Source: Gammaproteobacteria bacterium UBA7449 (GTDB lineage Bacteria; Pseudomonadota; Gammaproteobacteria; Pseudomonadales; Pseudohongiellaceae). Taken from it: a DNA stretch of 5,170 nt. This document shows, piece after piece, positions 4,586 to 5,170 of this stretch (positions within the stretch are counted from its first letter, which is position 1; the number at the start of each line of letters is the position of its first letter). The notes under the pieces are model-generated. The model worked only from the letters and a program-made list of their open reading frames with translations. It did not search any database and was not told the DNA's origin. The stretch lies in NCBI GenBank assembly GCA_002477465.1, contig DLPV01000052.1, positions 34,088 to 39,257 of the forward strand. The letters are read 5' to 3'. A program made the position numbers and the translations under genes.

Positions 4586-5170
4586 ATGGATATAACCCGA
4601 TTTTCACTTTACGCCGCCTTGGCAATTGTTACTTATCTCATGTTGTTGGCCTGGCAGGAAGATTATCCACCAGCCATCGATAGTGTGACGTCTACCGAAG
4701 CGACCTCTATAATAGCCAATGACCTGCCGGAAACGCCGTCAGTCCCTGCGCCAGTGACTCGGACTGATTCCACACCCACCGCAGCGGCTGTTTCGGCACC
4801 GAGAATTGATACTGCGCCAAGTGAAGATGCCGGGTCTATTTCAATAACCACAGATACCCTCAAGCTTAATGTTGAATTGAAGGGCGGTGACATAACAAGC
4901 CTGGCGTTGCCACAGTATCTCAAGCAGCTCAATGTACAAGGTGATCCCTTTGAGCTACTGGAACAAAACTCAACGCGAATCTATGTAGCTCAAAGTGGGC
5001 TTATAGGGCGAGATGGCATTGATAATTCTGAAAGAGCCGTCTACCGCGCTTTACAAAAAAGTTATGCACTAGCCGAAGGACAAAACCAACTCAACGTTGA
5101 CCTGGTCAGTCTCACCGAATCTGGCATAGAAATTATTAAAAGACTAAGCTTCGAAAGAGGGAGCTATCTT
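4586..5170 (+). CDS. yidC: YidC, membrane protein insertase (N-terminal part; gene runs off window)
   Basis: YidC inserts and folds inner-membrane proteins, alone or with SecYEG. The 195 residues seen are about a third of the usual 540-560. They hold the first transmembrane segment (about 6-23, ending LAW), a Thr/Ser/Pro/Ala-rich linker (about 26-82), and the start of the large periplasmic P1 domain. Family blocks in P1 include LKGGDITSLALPQYLKQLN (98-116), FELLEQ (122-127), VAQSGLIGRDGIDN (134-147) and YALAEGQNQL (160-169), all close to E. coli YidC. The catalytic five-helix insertase core is beyond the window. The ATG at 4586 lies 3 nt after the yidD stop; GAGA at 4574-4577, inside the end of yidD, is its ribosome-binding site. 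mnmE would be expected next. Identification is certain. Confidence 0.98.
   Translation, partial: MDITRFSLYAALAIVTYLMLLAWQEDYPPAIDSVTSTEATSIIANDLPETPSVPAPVTRTDSTPTAAAVSAPRIDTAPSEDAGSISITTDTLKLNVELKGGDITSLALPQYLKQLNVQGDPFELLEQNSTRIYVAQSGLIGRDGIDNSERAVYRALQKSYALAEGQNQLNVDLVSLTESGIEIIKRLSFERGSYL

Noticed and set aside
4663..4932. 89-codon minus-strand open frame opposite yidC
   Set aside because: It lies across the low-complexity YidC linker, whose Ala/Thr/Pro-rich codons leave the antisense open; the composition is that of a shadow.
1..5170. Mobile element, CRISPR array, rRNA or tRNA
   Set aside because: I found no transposase-like frame, no spaced repeat array and no structural RNA sequence; the stretch is wholly accounted for by core genes and the origin.

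Overview
This window is the replication-origin neighbourhood of a gammaproteobacterial chromosome. The gene order, read across the window, is recF (partial), dnaN and dnaA on the minus strand, an intergenic oriC, then rpmH, rnpA, yidD and yidC (partial) on the plus strand. This dnaA/oriC/rpmH arrangement is the one found in Pseudomonas and related orders, including many marine gammaproteobacteria; in Escherichia coli oriC has moved away from dnaA. The proteins resemble E. coli and Pseudomonas proteins along their full length: DnaA ends with the GGRDHTTVLHAC signature and DnaN with MPMRL. Base composition looks close to 50% GC. I cannot name the genus; a marine Pseudomonadales/Cellvibrionales-type organism is a guess.

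Left arm (1-3289, minus strand): GTG-started dnaA, then dnaN after a 39-nt gap, then recF after a 93-nt gap. Together they encode the initiator, the sliding clamp and a recombination mediator for gap repair. The recF coding sequence contains a near-perfect ParB-binding parS site at 213-228. This implies that a ParABS chromosome-segregation system exists elsewhere in the genome; parA and parB are usually found downstream of yidC-mnmE-mnmG-rsmG.

Middle (3290-3726): 437 nt without a gene, holding oriC and two divergent promoters. From left to right it has a probable dnaA promoter overlapped by two opposed near-consensus DnaA boxes, a T-rich putative unwinding region with an E. coli-like 13-mer, a GC-rich inverted repeat, three same-orientation DnaA boxes (two perfect), a G/T-rich repeat cluster, and an rpmH promoter whose spacer is filled by a palindrome. 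The short rpmH leader can fold in two mutually exclusive ways.

Right arm (3727-5170, plus strand): ribosomal protein L34, the RNase P protein, the YidD membrane-insertion factor and the start of the YidC insertase. This is the classic translation/RNA-processing/membrane-insertion cluster. Both arms are transcribed away from oriC, so co-directionally with the replication forks.

All genes are conserved core genes; I see no mobile element, CRISPR array, rRNA, tRNA or new gene system. The points of interest are cis-acting: the parS inside recF, the layout of the origin, and the repeat family and leader folding next to rpmH.
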